Source: DASSUW01 sp963789005
GTDB lineage: Bacteria; Actinomycetota; Thermoleophilia; Solirubrobacterales; Solirubrobacteraceae
Direction of reading: 5' to 3'
Assembly: GCA_963789005.1 (NCBI GenBank)
Contig: CAWBIZ010000002.1
Coordinates: 509,478 to 573,477, forward strand
Length of the DNA: 64,000 nucleotides
Shown here piece by piece: positions 1-11,417 of the stretch (the first letter of the stretch is position 1; each line of letters starts with the position of its first letter). Position numbers and translations under genes: made by a program. The notes beneath the pieces are model-generated. The model had not been told where the DNA came from. It saw only the letters and a list, made by a program, of their open reading frames with translations, and searched no databases.

Positions 1-379
1 CCGGGCGCCCGGAGAGGTCGCGGCCGTCGGCCACGAGGTAGCCGCGCCGCTTCCCCATCACGACGTGGAACGCGCCCTTGTGGGTGTGGCGACCGTTGGC
101 GGTGAGCTGGATGTTGGTGCGCTCGTAGCGATACGAGCGCGACGCGAGGTTGGGCAGCGCGCGTACGCGCTGGTCGAGCTCCTCGCGCCCGGTCCTGTCG
201 AAGCGGGCGATGATGTCCGGCAGGTCGGCCTCCTCAGCGGCGCGCTCGAACCCGGTCGCCAGCCCGTAGCCCACCGTCACGCCCGTGCCGACGACGAGCG
301 ACGCGGCCACGATCCCCACCGCGGAGAGCACCGTCCGCGACCGCCGCGCTCGCAGCCCGGCGAGCGCGACCGCGATCAT
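1..379 (-). CDS. ABC transporter permease, FtsX/MacB-like, partial (N-terminus only)
   Basis: This is the N-terminal 126 codons of a membrane protein whose rest lies beyond base 1. It starts at the ATG at 379-377, which overlaps the TGA of the upstream ATPase gene as ATGA. Residues 1-15 are basic, and one strongly hydrophobic segment (about residues 16-40) is followed by a soluble region resembling the extracytoplasmic MacB-type core of FtsX-family permeases. With the LolD/MacB-like ATPase it would form an exporter or a lipoprotein- or peptide-releasing complex. The substrate cannot be told from the sequence. The family call rests on layout and neighbour rather than on a decisive motif. Confidence 0.75.
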   Translation of the reverse strand, partial: MIAVALAGLRARRSRTVLSAVGIVAASLVVGTGVTVGYGLATGFERAAEEADLPDIIARFDRTGREELDQRVRALPNLASRSYRYERTNIQLTANGRHTHKGAFHVVMGKRRGYLVADGRDLSGRP

Positions 380-1041
380 GCGACCAGCCGCCCCTCGTGC
401 AGCGTCAGCACGCGGTCCGCGATGTCCGCCGCCGCGCGCTCGTGCGTGACCATGACGACCGCGCGCCCACCGGTGGCCCCCGCGCGCAGCAGCCGCAGCA
501 CCTCGGCGCCCGCCTCGATGTCGAGGTTGCCGGTGGGCTCGTCGGCGAGCAGGACCGCGGGGTCGTTGACCAGCGCGCGGGCGATCGCGAAGCGCTGCTG
601 CTCGCCGCCCGAGAGCGTGCTCGGCAGCGCCTCGGCGACCGGCCGCAGCCCGAGGTCGTCGATCAGCGTCCGCCCGCGGGCGGCGGCGTCCGGGTGCGCG
701 CCCCGGACGCGGCCGGCGAGCAGCACGTTGGCTTCGCCGGTGAGCTCGGGAAGCAGATGGAAGAACTGGAACACGTAGCCGACACGGCGGCGCCGGAGCG
801 CGCTCAGCGCCCGCTCGTCGACGCCGGTGACGGCGGCGCCGTCGATCTCGATCGTGCCCGCTTCGGGCCGGTCGAGCCCGCCCAGGAGGTGCAGCAGCGT
901 CGACTTCCCCGAGCCGGAGCGCCCCAGGATGGCCACCACCTCGCCGGCCTCGACGGTCAGATCGGCGCCGTCGAGGATGCGCCGCGCGGCGCGGCCTTCG
1001 CCGAACGTCTTCACCAGCCCCCGGGCCGTGACCGTCGCCAT
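376..1041 (-). CDS. ABC transporter ATP-binding protein, LolD/MacB type
   Basis: A 221-residue ATPase powering the adjacent FtsX-like permease at the inner face of the membrane. Walker A is GRSGSGKST at about residues 40-48. The signature LSGGEQQR is followed by ARAL and Walker B LLADEPTGNLD, the wording typical of the LolD/MacB/FtsE class. The ATG at 1041 was chosen because it places the beta-strand before Walker A at the usual distance. The open frame runs further upstream, but that part overlaps the divergent DksA-like gene and looks like shadow sequence. The stop overlaps the permease start by 4 nt, so the two genes are translationally coupled. Confidence 0.9.
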   Translation of the reverse strand: MATVTARGLVKTFGEGRAARRILDGADLTVEAGEVVAILGRSGSGKSTLLHLLGGLDRPEAGTIEIDGAAVTGVDERALSALRRRRVGYVFQFFHLLPELTGEANVLLAGRVRGAHPDAAARGRTLIDDLGLRPVAEALPSTLSGGEQQRFAIARALVNDPAVLLADEPTGNLDIEAGAEVLRLLRAGATGGRAVVMVTHERAAADIADRVLTLHEGRLVA

Positions 1042-1128
1042 CTCACTCACGGTAAGACCTACGCGCCGCGAACCGCGAAGGCTCGGCGCACCCGAACGGT
1101 CGAGCCGGCCCTCGCGTAGCCTGAGGGC

Positions 1129-1476
1129 ATGACCGAGTCGCCGGACCTCGTGGAAGTCGAGCGCCTGCTTCGTGAGCGGCAGGCGGAGCTGCGGGGGCGG
1201 ATCGCCGGCCTGGCGCGGCCGCCGGAGCGCGGCGCGCTGCTCGGGTTCGGCAAGCGCATCGGCGACGGCACCACGGAGGCGATCAGCCGCCTCACCGACG
1301 TGGGCGTGGGTACGAGCCTCGAGCTCAGCGAGGAGCGGGTCGCGCGGGCGCTGGCCAAGCTCGACGACGGCACCTACGGCGTCTGCGACGCCTGCGGCGG
1401 GCCGATCGCGCCCGCGCGCCTGCGCGCCGCACCCGAGAGCGTGCTCTGCATCGAGTGCGCGCGCCGCGCGCAGTGA
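1129..1476 (+). CDS. DksA/TraR C4-type zinc-finger protein
   Basis: A 115-residue protein with a long helical N-terminal half and a C-terminal C4 zinc finger: CDAC at about residues 86-89, a second CxxC (CIEC) near 107-110, and an ARRAQ tail. This is the DksA/TraR fold, whose members act in the RNA polymerase secondary channel or as small zinc proteins of unknown target. It lacks the acidic coiled-coil tip motif of true DksA as far as I can see, so a general actinobacterial TraR-like role is safer than ppGpp co-regulation. It is divergent from the ABC operon and stands alone. Confidence 0.85.
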   Translation: MTESPDLVEVERLLRERQAELRGRIAGLARPPERGALLGFGKRIGDGTTEAISRLTDVGVGTSLELSEERVARALAKLDDGTYGVCDACGGPIAPARLRAAPESVLCIECARRAQ

Positions 1477-1580
1477 TCCGAGAGGGGCGGGGAGCCGAAC
1501 CAACAGACACAGGCTCACCGCCGAAAAGGGTGTGGCCTCTCCACATTGGCCGCGCCCACCACCCCTGCGACATTGCGCCT

Positions 1581-1784
1581 ATGACCGCCACCGACGCCCG
1601 CAACCGGCTCCACGCCCTGCAGGCCGAGCGTCTCGACGCCGTCGAGGCCGGCCTGGGGGACAACGCCCTCTACATGGCCGACCTCGAGAGCGACATCGCG
1701 GAGTCCCACTCCGCCTACGTCGGGCTCGCGGTCACCGAGATCGCCACGCTGCGCGCGCAGCTCAGCGGCCCGCAGCTCGGCTGA
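1581..1784 (+). CDS. small acidic hypothetical protein
   Basis: A 67-residue ORF with no family I recognise. It is rich in Ala, Glu, Asp and Leu and looks largely alpha-helical. The open frame extends upstream to 1455, but that part overlaps the end of the zinc-finger gene, so the ATG at 1581 is preferred. No signal peptide or membrane segment is seen. Codon use matches the neighbours (GC-rich third positions). It is followed directly by the nested palindrome at 1801-2045, which could act as its 3' structure. It may be a real small gene, but evidence is limited to length and codon bias. Confidence 0.55.
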   Translation: MTATDARNRLHALQAERLDAVEAGLGDNALYMADLESDIAESHSAYVGLAVTEIATLRAQLSGPQLG

Positions 1785-1800
1785 GCCTCAGCCGCTCCGC

Positions 1801-2045
1801 GCCGCCGACGAACGTCAACGGCGCTGGGGAGGGAGAGTGGGGAAGTTTGGCCGCGGCGAGGGTGCATAACGTCAACCTCGCGGCGTCCTGGGTCGTGACG
1901 TTGACGAAACGCACCGTATAGGTGCGCAACGTCAACGGCAGCGGGCGAGATCGGTCTGCGGTTGACGAAATGCACCCTCGCCGCCGCCCCGGCTCCCAAC
2001 CTCCCTACCCAGCTGCCGTTGACGTTGACATTCGCCGCCGGCTGC
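1801..2045. repeat. nested palindromic intergenic element, copy A
   Basis: A non-coding 245-bp tract between convergent genes, symmetric about base 1918. Outer boxes carry GTCAACGGC at 1814 and, inverted, at 2023. A perfect 15-nt arm, GCGGCGAGGGTGCAT at 1853-1867, matches 1970-1984 inverted. Inner arms GTTGACGAAACGCACC (1900-1915) and GGTGCGCAACGTCAAC (1921-1936) flank the 5-nt loop GTATA. All pairs share the same centre, so a single strand could fold into one long interrupted hairpin. The order of boxes is the same as in the element around 22000, so the two are related. Confidence 0.8.
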
Positions 2046-2053
2046 GCCGCGCC

Positions 2054-2452
2054 CTACTGCTTGTCGAAGTCCAGCGCGCAGGAGTTGATGCAGTAGCGCA
2101 TCCCGCCGGCATCCCGCGGGCCGTCGTCGAAGACGTGCCCCAGGTGGCCGCCGCACGCCCGGCAGACGACCTCCGTGCGGGTCCCGAACAGCGAGCGGTC
2201 CGGCCGGGTCTCGACGGCCTCGGCGACCTTCGGCTCGGTGAAGCTCGGCCAGCCGGTCCCGGAGTCGAACTTGGTGTCGGAGGAGAACAGCTCCGCGCCG
2301 CAGCCGGCGCAGCGGTACATGCCGTCGTCGTGGGCGTCCCAGTAGCGGCCGGTGAAGGCGCGCTCGGTGCCGCCCTTGCGCAGCACCTTGTACTGATCGG
2401 GAGTGAGCGCCTCGCGCCACTGCTCGTCGGTCTTCTTGACGTCGGTAGTCAT
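2054..2452 (-). CDS. msrB: peptide-methionine (R)-S-oxide reductase
   Basis: A 132-residue MsrB, a cytosolic repair enzyme that reduces methionine-R-sulfoxide in proteins. Both zinc-binding pairs are present (CAGC about residues 46-49, CRAC about 95-98), together with SGTGWPSF, GHVFDDGP and the catalytic Cys in RYCINSCAL near the C-terminus. The second Cys of that last motif could be a resolving residue. Start: the ATG at 2452 begins MTTDVKKTDEQW, in line with the family. The open frame beyond it runs into the divergent tkt leader. A monocistronic gene divergent from the pentose-phosphate operon. Confidence 0.95.
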   Translation of the reverse strand: MTTDVKKTDEQWREALTPDQYKVLRKGGTERAFTGRYWDAHDDGMYRCAGCGAELFSSDTKFDSGTGWPSFTEPKVAEAVETRPDRSLFGTRTEVVCRACGGHLGHVFDDGPRDAGGMRYCINSCALDFDKQ

Positions 2453-2564
2453 ACATCCATGGTACGACCGGGCGGCGCCGCCGCCGCCGCGAGGAGCGCG
2501 GCCAAGCGTCGCATTCCAGGGTCGCGTAGCTTTTCTCGCAGCAACCGACGAGGAGAGGGACGCA

Positions 2565-4561
<1,997 letters not shown>

Positions 4562-4565
<4 letters not shown>

Positions 4566-7201
4566 GCGTCACCCCGCAGGTCAACGAGCGGCTGGCCGAC
4601 CTGACGGCGGCGGGCACCAGCGTGTGGCTGGACCAGATGCGCCGCGGCATGATCGTCGAGGGCGAGCTCGAGCGCATGGTCACCGAGGACTCGCTGCGCG
4701 GCGTCACCTCCAACCCCGCGATCTTCGAGAAGGCGATCCTCGGCTCCTCGGACTACGACGAAGACCTGGTCGAAGCGTCCCGCGAGGGCCTCTCGGCGCG
4801 CGAGGTCTACCGCCGGCTGGCGATCAGGGACGTCCAGCTGGCGGCCGACGTGCTGCGCGGCGTCTACGACGAGAGCGGCGGGGTGGACGGCTACGTGTCG
4901 CTCGAGGTCGCGCCGCGGCTGGCGCACGACACCGAGGGCACGCTCGAGCAGGCGCGCATGTACTGGGGGCTGGTCGACCGCCCGAACGTGATGATCAAGA
5001 TCCCCGCGACCGACGAGGGGATCCCGGCGATCGAGCAGGCGCTCTACGAAGGCCTCAACATCAACGTCACGCTGCTTTTCGCGGTCTCGTATTACGAGCG
5101 CGTGATGGAGGCCTTCATCCGCGCCAACGAGCGCCGCCAGGCCGATGGCCTGCCGCTCGACCGCCACTCGGTGGCGTCGTTCTTCGTCTCGCGCGTGGAC
5201 AGCGAGGTCGACAAGCGGCTCGAGGCGCTCGGGCGCATGGACCTCGCCGGCCGCGCCGGCCTGGCCAACGCGCGCGCCGCCTACCACGCGTTCCGCCGCG
5301 TCTTCGACGGCGAGCGCTTCGCCGCCCTGCGCGAGGCCGGCGCGCCCGTGCAGCGGCCGCTGTGGGCGTCGACGGGCGTCAAGAACCCCGCCTACGACGA
5401 GACGATGTACGTCTACGGGCTCGTCGGGCGTGACACCGTCAACACGATGCCGCTCCCCACCCTGACCGCCGCCGCACGCCAGGGCGAGGTCACGGGCGAG
5501 ACCGCTGCCGACGATCCCGCCGGAGACCTCGACGCCCTGCGCGAGGCCGGCATCGACATCGACGACGTCACCGACAAGCTGCTGCGCGACGGCATCGAGG
5601 CGTTCCTGGTGCCGATGGCCAAGCTGCTCGACGGCGTCGAGCGCAAGCGCGAGGGGATCGTCACCAACCGGCCCGATGCGATCGACTCCGACCTGCCTGC
5701 GGCGCTCGAGCAGGCGGTGATCGGCCGGCTGCGGCGGGCTGCCGACGACGACGTCGTGCACCGCCTCTGGCACCGCGACGGGACGCTGTGGGCGCCGCCG
5801 GGCACGGCCGAGGTCGAGGACCGCCTCGGCTGGCTGGACATCTCCGAGAAGATGCTCGACAACGTCGACGCCCTGACCGCGCTGGCGGAGGAGGTCCGCG
5901 CCGACGGCTACACCGACGTCGTGCTGTGCGGGATGGGCGGCTCGAGCCTGGCGCCGGAGGTCTTCCGCCGCTCGTGGCCCGACCAGACGATGACGCTGCA
6001 CGTGCTCGACTCCACGCATCCCGACGTCGTGCACGCCACGCTCGACGCGATCGACCTCGACAAGGCGCTGTTCGTCATCTCCTCGAAGTCGGGCGGCACG
6101 GTCGAGACGATGTCGCAGTTCAAGCTCTTCCACGAGCGCCAGTCGGGCGGCGAGCACTACGTGGCCGTCACCGACCCCGGGACCTCGCTGGCGGAGCTCG
6201 GGCGCGAGCACGGCTTCCGGCGCGTGTTCGAGAACGACTCCGAGATCGGCGGGCGCTACTCGGCGCTCTCCTACTTCGGCCTCGTGCCGGCCGCGCTGAT
6301 CGGCGTCGACGTCGAGGCGGTGCTCCAGAGCGCCGAGGTGGCGGTCGCCAACTGCCAGAGCAAGGAGGACAACGCCGGGCTGTGGCTGGGGATCGCGCTC
6401 GGCGAGCTGGCCCGCAACGGGCGCGACAAGCTCACGTTCGTGGTCGACCCGCCGCTGGCCGCGTTCGGCCTCTGGGCCGAGCAGCTGGTCGCCGAGTCGA
6501 CGGGCAAGCTCGGCCGCGGCATCCTGCCGATCGCCGACGAGCCGCTCGTCGACCCGGGCGCCTACGGGCCCGACCGCGTGTTCCTGCACATCGCCATGGG
6601 CGACGAGGGGATGGAGGCGAAGGTCGCGGCGCTGCGCAAGGCCGGGCACCCGACGATCACCGTGCGGGCCGAGGGCCCCGCGGACCTCGGCCGGATCTTC
6701 TTCTACTCGGAGTTCGCCACCGCGGTGGCCGGCTGGGTGCTCGAGCTCAACCCGTTCGACCAGCCGAACGTGCAGGAGGCCAAGGACAACACCAACCGGG
6801 TCCTGAACGAAGGCCCTGGCGACCTCGATCCCGGCGATCTCGACGAGCTGCTGTCGGGCATCGAGCCCCCGAGCTACGTGGCGATCCTCGCCTACGTGCC
6901 GTACAGCGAGGAGGTCGACGCCGGGGCGGCGCGCCTGCGCGAGCGGCTGATCACCGAGCACGGCGTCGCGACGACGTTCGGCTACGGCCCGCGCTACCTG
7001 CATTCGACGGGCCAGTTCCACAAGGGCGGCCCCGGGGCCGGCCGCTTCGTCGAGATCGTCGACGAGCCGCAGAACGACTTGCCGGTCCCCGGCGAGCCCT
7101 ACACGTTCGGCACGCTGATCCGGGCGCAGGCCGACGGCGACCTGCAGACGCTGCGCGCCCACGGCCTCGGCGCCGTGCGCGTCGGGAAGGAGATCCTCTG
7201 A
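4562..7201 (+). CDS. tal-pgi: bifunctional transaldolase / glucose-6-phosphate isomerase
   Basis: An 879-residue fusion. Residues about 1-370 are transaldolase, with the Schiff-base lysine in NVMIKIPAT (K146) and the N-terminal GVTSNPAIFEKAI. Residues about 380-879 are a phosphoglucose isomerase, with GMGGSSLAPEVFRRSW, the phosphate-binding SSKSGGTVET and the C-terminal HSTGQFHKGG. One uninterrupted frame joins both, so this is a real fusion of a kind already known in some bacteria. It links the non-oxidative pentose shunt to glycolysis at glucose-6-phosphate. It is coupled to tkt by a 4-nt overlap and to gnd by a 1-nt overlap. Confidence 0.95.
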
Positions 7202-8115
7202 TGCAACTCGGCTTCATCGGGCTCGGCAAGATGGGCGGCAACATGGTCCATCGCATCCATCGCGACTCGGACCACCAGGTCATCGCGTTCGACTTCAGCG
7301 CCGACGCAGTGAGCGCCGCCGAGGGCCACGGGGCGACCGGCGCGTCGGGGCTCGAGGACCTCGTCGCCAAGCTCGACCCGCCGCGCACCGTGTGGGTCAT
7401 GGTCCCGGCCGGCGACCCCACGGAGCAGACGGTGAACGCGCTCGCCGATCTGATGGACGAGGGCGACACGATCGTCGACGGCGGGAACACCAACTGGCAC
7501 GACGACGTGCGCCGCGCCTCCGCGCTGGATCAGCGCGGCATCCACTACGTCGACGTCGGCACCTCGGGCGGCGTGTGGGGGCTCGAGGTCGGCTATTGCA
7601 TGATGGTCGGCGGCCACGAGGAGAGCGTCCAGCGGCTGGCCCCGATCCTCGACGTGCTCGCCCCGCCCGACGGCTGGCGGCGCTTCGGCGACGCCGGCGC
7701 CGGCCACTTCGTGAAGATGGTCCACAACGGGGTGGAGTACGGGATCATGCAGGCCTACGGCGAGGGCTTCGAGCTGATGTACAAGTCGAAGTTCGACATC
7801 GAGCTCAAGGAGGTCGCCGGGCTCTGGCAGCGCGGGTCGGTGGTGCGCTCGTGGCTGTGCGAGCTGGCCGAGCGGGCGTTCGCGGAGGAGGGCAACGACC
7901 TCGCCGACCTCGGCGCCAGCGTGTCGGACTCCGGCGAGGGCCGCTGGACGATCATCGACGGGATCGACCTCGACGTCCCGACCCCGGTCATCACCGCCTC
8001 GCTGTACGCGCGCTTCTACTCGCGCGGCGAGGGCGAGTACACGCACAAGGTGCTCGCCGCGCTGCGCAACCAGTTCGGCGGCCACGCGGTCGAGCGGGCG
8101 GCAGGGGGCGGCTGA
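7201..8115 (+). CDS. gnd: 6-phosphogluconate dehydrogenase (decarboxylating), short form
   Basis: A 304-residue enzyme converting 6-phosphogluconate to ribulose-5-phosphate and CO2. The N-terminal Rossmann motif is GFIGLGKMGGNM, followed by DGGNTNWHDD, the substrate loop VGTSGGVWGLEVG and catalytic HNGVEYGIMQAYGEG. The length matches the short GndA/YqeC class, which often prefers NAD+, rather than the 470-residue long form. Cofactor preference is inferred only from class. The start codon shares its A with the tal-pgi stop, and the stop overlaps zwf by one base. Confidence 0.94.
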   Translation: MQLGFIGLGKMGGNMVHRIHRDSDHQVIAFDFSADAVSAAEGHGATGASGLEDLVAKLDPPRTVWVMVPAGDPTEQTVNALADLMDEGDTIVDGGNTNWHDDVRRASALDQRGIHYVDVGTSGGVWGLEVGYCMMVGGHEESVQRLAPILDVLAPPDGWRRFGDAGAGHFVKMVHNGVEYGIMQAYGEGFELMYKSKFDIELKEVAGLWQRGSVVRSWLCELAERAFAEEGNDLADLGASVSDSGEGRWTIIDGIDLDVPTPVITASLYARFYSRGEGEYTHKVLAALRNQFGGHAVERAAGGG

Positions 8116-9638
8116 TGGCGGTCGCCACCGAGAACCCGCTGGTCGAGGGCCTCGAGCGGCTTCCCGTCCCGCCGACCACCCTGGTGATCTTCGGCGCGTC
8201 GGGCGACCTCGCGCGCCGCAAGCTCCTGCCCGCGCTCTACAACCTCGCGCACGAGGGCGCGCTGCCGGAGCGCTTCAACCTGATCGGGGTCTCGCGCCGC
8301 GACCTGTCCGACGAGGAGTTCCGCACGCAGGCGCGCGAGTCGATCGCGGAGTTCTCGCGCAGCAAGCCCTCCGACGCGGTGCTCGACGGGCTGATCGAGC
8401 GGATGCGCTACATCGGCAACCCGTTCGACGACGTCGAGGGCTACGCGAAGATCGGCGAAGCGCTCGACGCGCTCGACGAGGAGGCGGGGCTGCCGCTGAA
8501 CCGCGTCTACTACCTCTCGACCGCGCCGGAGTTCTTCCCGACCATCACCGAGGCGCTGAAGGCCAACGGGCTCGACCGCCACGAGGGCTCCGAGGTGCGG
8601 GTCGTGATCGAGAAGCCGTTCGGCACCGACCTGGCGTCGGCGCGGTCGCTCCAGGATGTCGTGCACTCGGCCTTCCGCGAGGGCCAGATCTTCCGCATCG
8701 ACCACTACCTGGGCAAGGAGACCGTCCAGAACGTGATGGCGTTCCGGTTCGCGAACTACATGTTCGAGCCGGTCTGGAACCGCAACTACATCGACCACAT
8801 CCAGATCACCGCGGCGGAGGACATCGGGATCGGCTCGCGCGCCGGCTACTACGACAGCTCGGGGGCGCTGCGCGACCTCGTCCAGAACCACATGCTCCAG
8901 CTGCTCACGCTCGTGTGCATGGAGCCGCCCGCCTCCTTCCACGCCAAGCAGGTGCGCGACGAGAAGGTCAAGGTGCTGCAGGCGATCGAGCCGCCGAAGC
9001 CCGAGCAGGTCGAGCGGATGAGCGTGCGCGCGCGCTACACGGCCGGCATGTCGGCCGGGCAGGAGGTGCCCGGCTACCTGCAGGAGGAGGACGTGCCGGA
9101 CGACTCGCAGACCGAGACCTACGCCGCGCTGCGGCTGGAGGTCCAGAACTGGCGCTGGGCGGGCGTGCCGATCTTCCTGCGCACGGGCAAGCGGCTGGCG
9201 CGCAAGGTGACGGAGATCGCCGTCCAGCTCAAGCCGGTCCCGCACATGGCCTTCCAGTCCAAGGGCTCGGTCGGCGTCCAGCCCAACCAGCTGATCCTGA
9301 CCGTGCAGCCGAACGAGGGCGTCTCGCTGTCGCTGGGCGCGAAGATCCCCGGCGCGAGCATGCGGATCCGGCCGGTGAACATGGAGTTCCTCTACGGGAC
9401 GTCGTTCCTGTCGCAGTCGCCGGAGGCGTACGAGCGGCTGATCCTCGACGCCATGCGCGGCGACGCGACGCTCTTCACCCGCAACGACGAGGTCGACGCC
9501 CAGTGGTCGATCATCGACCCGATCCTGCAGGCGTGGCACGAGGGCCGCCCGCCGGTGACCGAGTACGAGGCCGGCACCCCGGGGCCCGCCGACGCCGACG
9601 CGCTGCTCGGCGAGACCCGCCGCTGGAGGCCGCTCTAG
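8115..9638 (+). CDS. zwf: glucose-6-phosphate 1-dehydrogenase
   Basis: A 507-residue enzyme oxidising glucose-6-phosphate to 6-phosphogluconolactone, the NADPH-yielding entry to the oxidative branch. The nucleotide-binding motif GASGDLARRKLLPALY is at about residues 27-42. EKPFGTDLASA and the active-site motif RIDHYLGKETVQN with its catalytic His follow, then the conserved FLRTGKRL. The start ATG overlaps the gnd stop (TGATG). The next gene, opcA, is the usual partner of actinobacterial and cyanobacterial Zwf, which supports a redox-tuned enzyme. Confidence 0.96.
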   Translation: MAVATENPLVEGLERLPVPPTTLVIFGASGDLARRKLLPALYNLAHEGALPERFNLIGVSRRDLSDEEFRTQARESIAEFSRSKPSDAVLDGLIERMRYIGNPFDDVEGYAKIGEALDALDEEAGLPLNRVYYLSTAPEFFPTITEALKANGLDRHEGSEVRVVIEKPFGTDLASARSLQDVVHSAFREGQIFRIDHYLGKETVQNVMAFRFANYMFEPVWNRNYIDHIQITAAEDIGIGSRAGYYDSSGALRDLVQNHMLQLLTLVCMEPPASFHAKQVRDEKVKVLQAIEPPKPEQVERMSVRARYTAGMSAGQEVPGYLQEEDVPDDSQTETYAALRLEVQNWRWAGVPIFLRTGKRLARKVTEIAVQLKPVPHMAFQSKGSVGVQPNQLILTVQPNEGVSLSLGAKIPGASMRIRPVNMEFLYGTSFLSQSPEAYERLILDAMRGDATLFTRNDEVDAQWSIIDPILQAWHEGRPPVTEYEAGTPGPADADALLGETRRWRPL

Positions 9639-9664
9639 GTGGCCGCCTCCGGGAGGGACTGCTG

Positions 9665-10717
9665 ATGGACGAGGTCTGGTCGGAGCGCGACACGAGCCCG
9701 TCGAAGATCGAGGCGGCGCTGCGGCAGATCGTCGTCGAGCACCACCACTCGGACCATCCGTTCGTGCCCGCCCGCGTGCTCAACGTCGTGGTGGTCGTGG
9801 ACGCCGAGTTCCGGGGCGAGATCGAGAACCGCTTCGAGCGCGTCGGCCGCTACAACCCGTCGCGGCTCGTGCTCTGCGCGGTCGAGCCGGGGCGCACGAC
9901 GATCGACGCCTGGGCCGGGGTCGGGACCGACGACGCCGAGCCCATGCCGGGCCACATCGCGGTCGCGCGCGAGCGCGTCGAGCTCGAGATCGGCGACAAG
10001 CACCTGCCGAAGCTCGACACGATCGTCGACCCGCTGCTCGTCCCCGACCTGGCGACCATGGTGTGGGCGCCGCACGGCCACCGCGAGGCGGTCGACGCGC
10101 TGCGGCGGCTGGCCCAGATCGTGCTCGTCGACACCCAGGACGAGCCGGACGTCGCGGGGTCGCTGGGACGCGTCGCCGAGCTGTCCGAGAACGCCTACGT
10201 GGTCGACCTCGCGTGGCTGCGCTCGACGCCGTGGCGCGAGCGCGTGGCGGCCGCCTTCGACCCGCCGCCGCTGCGCAACGCGCTCGACGGCGTGTCGTCG
10301 GTCACCGTCCGCCACCGCGAGGACTCGCTGTCGGCGGCGCTGCTGTTCTGCGGCTGGCTGTCGTCGCGGCTGGGCTGGAAGCCGGGGTCGCTGTCGGCGT
10401 CGGGCCGCGGGCACAGCGGCCATGCGCGGGCGCGCCGCCAGGAGGTCAAGATCCGGCTCGACCCGATCGAGCAGAACGCTCCCGGGCTGGGGGGCGTGAC
10501 GATCGAGACGGCGTCCGGCGAGACGATGTCGCTGGACCGTGCGCCAGGCGGGCTGCGGGCGGTGCGGCGCACCCGCGACGGGACCGAGCAGGCCTGGACC
10601 GTGCTCGGCGCCTCGCGCGGCGAGGGCGGCATCCTCGGCGAGGGCGTGCGCCAGGCGCTGCTCCGCGACCCCACCTACCGGCCCGCGCTGGAGTGTGCTC
10701 GCGTGTGGGCTTCATGA
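9665..10717 (+). CDS. opcA: glucose-6-phosphate dehydrogenase assembly protein OpcA
   Basis: A 350-residue homologue of OpcA, which promotes oligomerisation and activation of Zwf in cyanobacteria and actinobacteria. The conserved patch RVLNVVVVVD is near residue 41, followed by the RVGRYNPSR stretch and a mid-protein segment around TMVWAPHGH. The start ATG at 9665 follows GGGAGGG at 9651-9657. It sits 26 nt after zwf, an almost universal pairing that supports the call more than any single motif. No membrane segment is visible, so it should be cytosolic. Confidence 0.9.
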   Translation: MDEVWSERDTSPSKIEAALRQIVVEHHHSDHPFVPARVLNVVVVVDAEFRGEIENRFERVGRYNPSRLVLCAVEPGRTTIDAWAGVGTDDAEPMPGHIAVARERVELEIGDKHLPKLDTIVDPLLVPDLATMVWAPHGHREAVDALRRLAQIVLVDTQDEPDVAGSLGRVAELSENAYVVDLAWLRSTPWRERVAAAFDPPPLRNALDGVSSVTVRHREDSLSAALLFCGWLSSRLGWKPGSLSASGRGHSGHARARRQEVKIRLDPIEQNAPGLGGVTIETASGETMSLDRAPGGLRAVRRTRDGTEQAWTVLGASRGEGGILGEGVRQALLRDPTYRPALECARVWAS

Positions 10718-10751
10718 TCGGCCGCGGTCGTTGCCCCGCGGCGGGGGTCTC

Positions 10752-11417
10752 GTGAACGTCGAGGTGCTCGACGACCCGGGCGCGGTCGTCGCCGACCTGC
10801 TCGTCGACGCCGCCGGGGCGGGCGGGCATCTCGTCATCACCGGCGGCTCGTCGCCGCGGGTGGCGTACGAGCGGGCGGCCGCCCGCGACGCGGACTGGAG
10901 CGGCGTGACCGTGTGGTTCTCCGACGAGCGCTGCGTGCCGCCCGACCACGAATGGTCGAACTTCGGGATGGCCGACCGGGCGCTGCTCTCGCGGCTCCAG
11001 AAGCCGCCGCAGGTGCTGCGCATGGAGGGCGAGCGCGGCCACGAGGAGGGCGCGGCCGCGTACGAGCGCGAGCTGCGCGAGCGCGAGGCGCGCTTCGACC
11101 TCGTGCTGCTCGGCCTCGGGCCGGACGCGCACACGGCCTCGCTCTTCCCGGGCAAGCCCGAGGCGGCGACCGACGATCGGCTGGTCGTCGGCGTTCCCGA
11201 GGCCGGGATGGAGCCGCAGGTCCCGCGGATCTCGCTCGCCCTGCCCGTCCTCAACAGCGCCCGCCACGTCGTCTTCCTCGTCACCGGGCCCGACAAGGCG
11301 CCGGCCGTCGCCCGCGCCTTCGGCGAGTCGCCCGACCCGAGCTCACCCGCCGCGCACGTCCGCCCGTCGGGCGAGCTCACCGTCCTCCTCGACCCGGCCG
11401 CGGCGGCGGAGCTGTGA
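10752..11417 (+). CDS. pgl: 6-phosphogluconolactonase
   Basis: A 221-residue Pgl/DevB-family lactonase hydrolysing 6-phosphogluconolactone. Diagnostic stretches are VTVWFSDERCVPPDH, GLGPDAHTASLFPG (about residues 125-138) and a late LVTGPDKAPAV. These match the glucosamine-6-phosphate-isomerase-like fold. The GTG at 10752 is chosen because the frame upstream only overlaps opcA and the family N-terminus begins near here; the G-rich run at 10740-10747 may serve as ribosome site. The last bases form GTGA with the ROK gene start. Confidence 0.93.
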   Translation: MNVEVLDDPGAVVADLLVDAAGAGGHLVITGGSSPRVAYERAAARDADWSGVTVWFSDERCVPPDHEWSNFGMADRALLSRLQKPPQVLRMEGERGHEEGAAAYERELREREARFDLVLLGLGPDAHTASLFPGKPEAATDDRLVVGVPEAGMEPQVPRISLALPVLNSARHVVFLVTGPDKAPAVARAFGESPDPSSPAAHVRPSGELTVLLDPAAAAEL

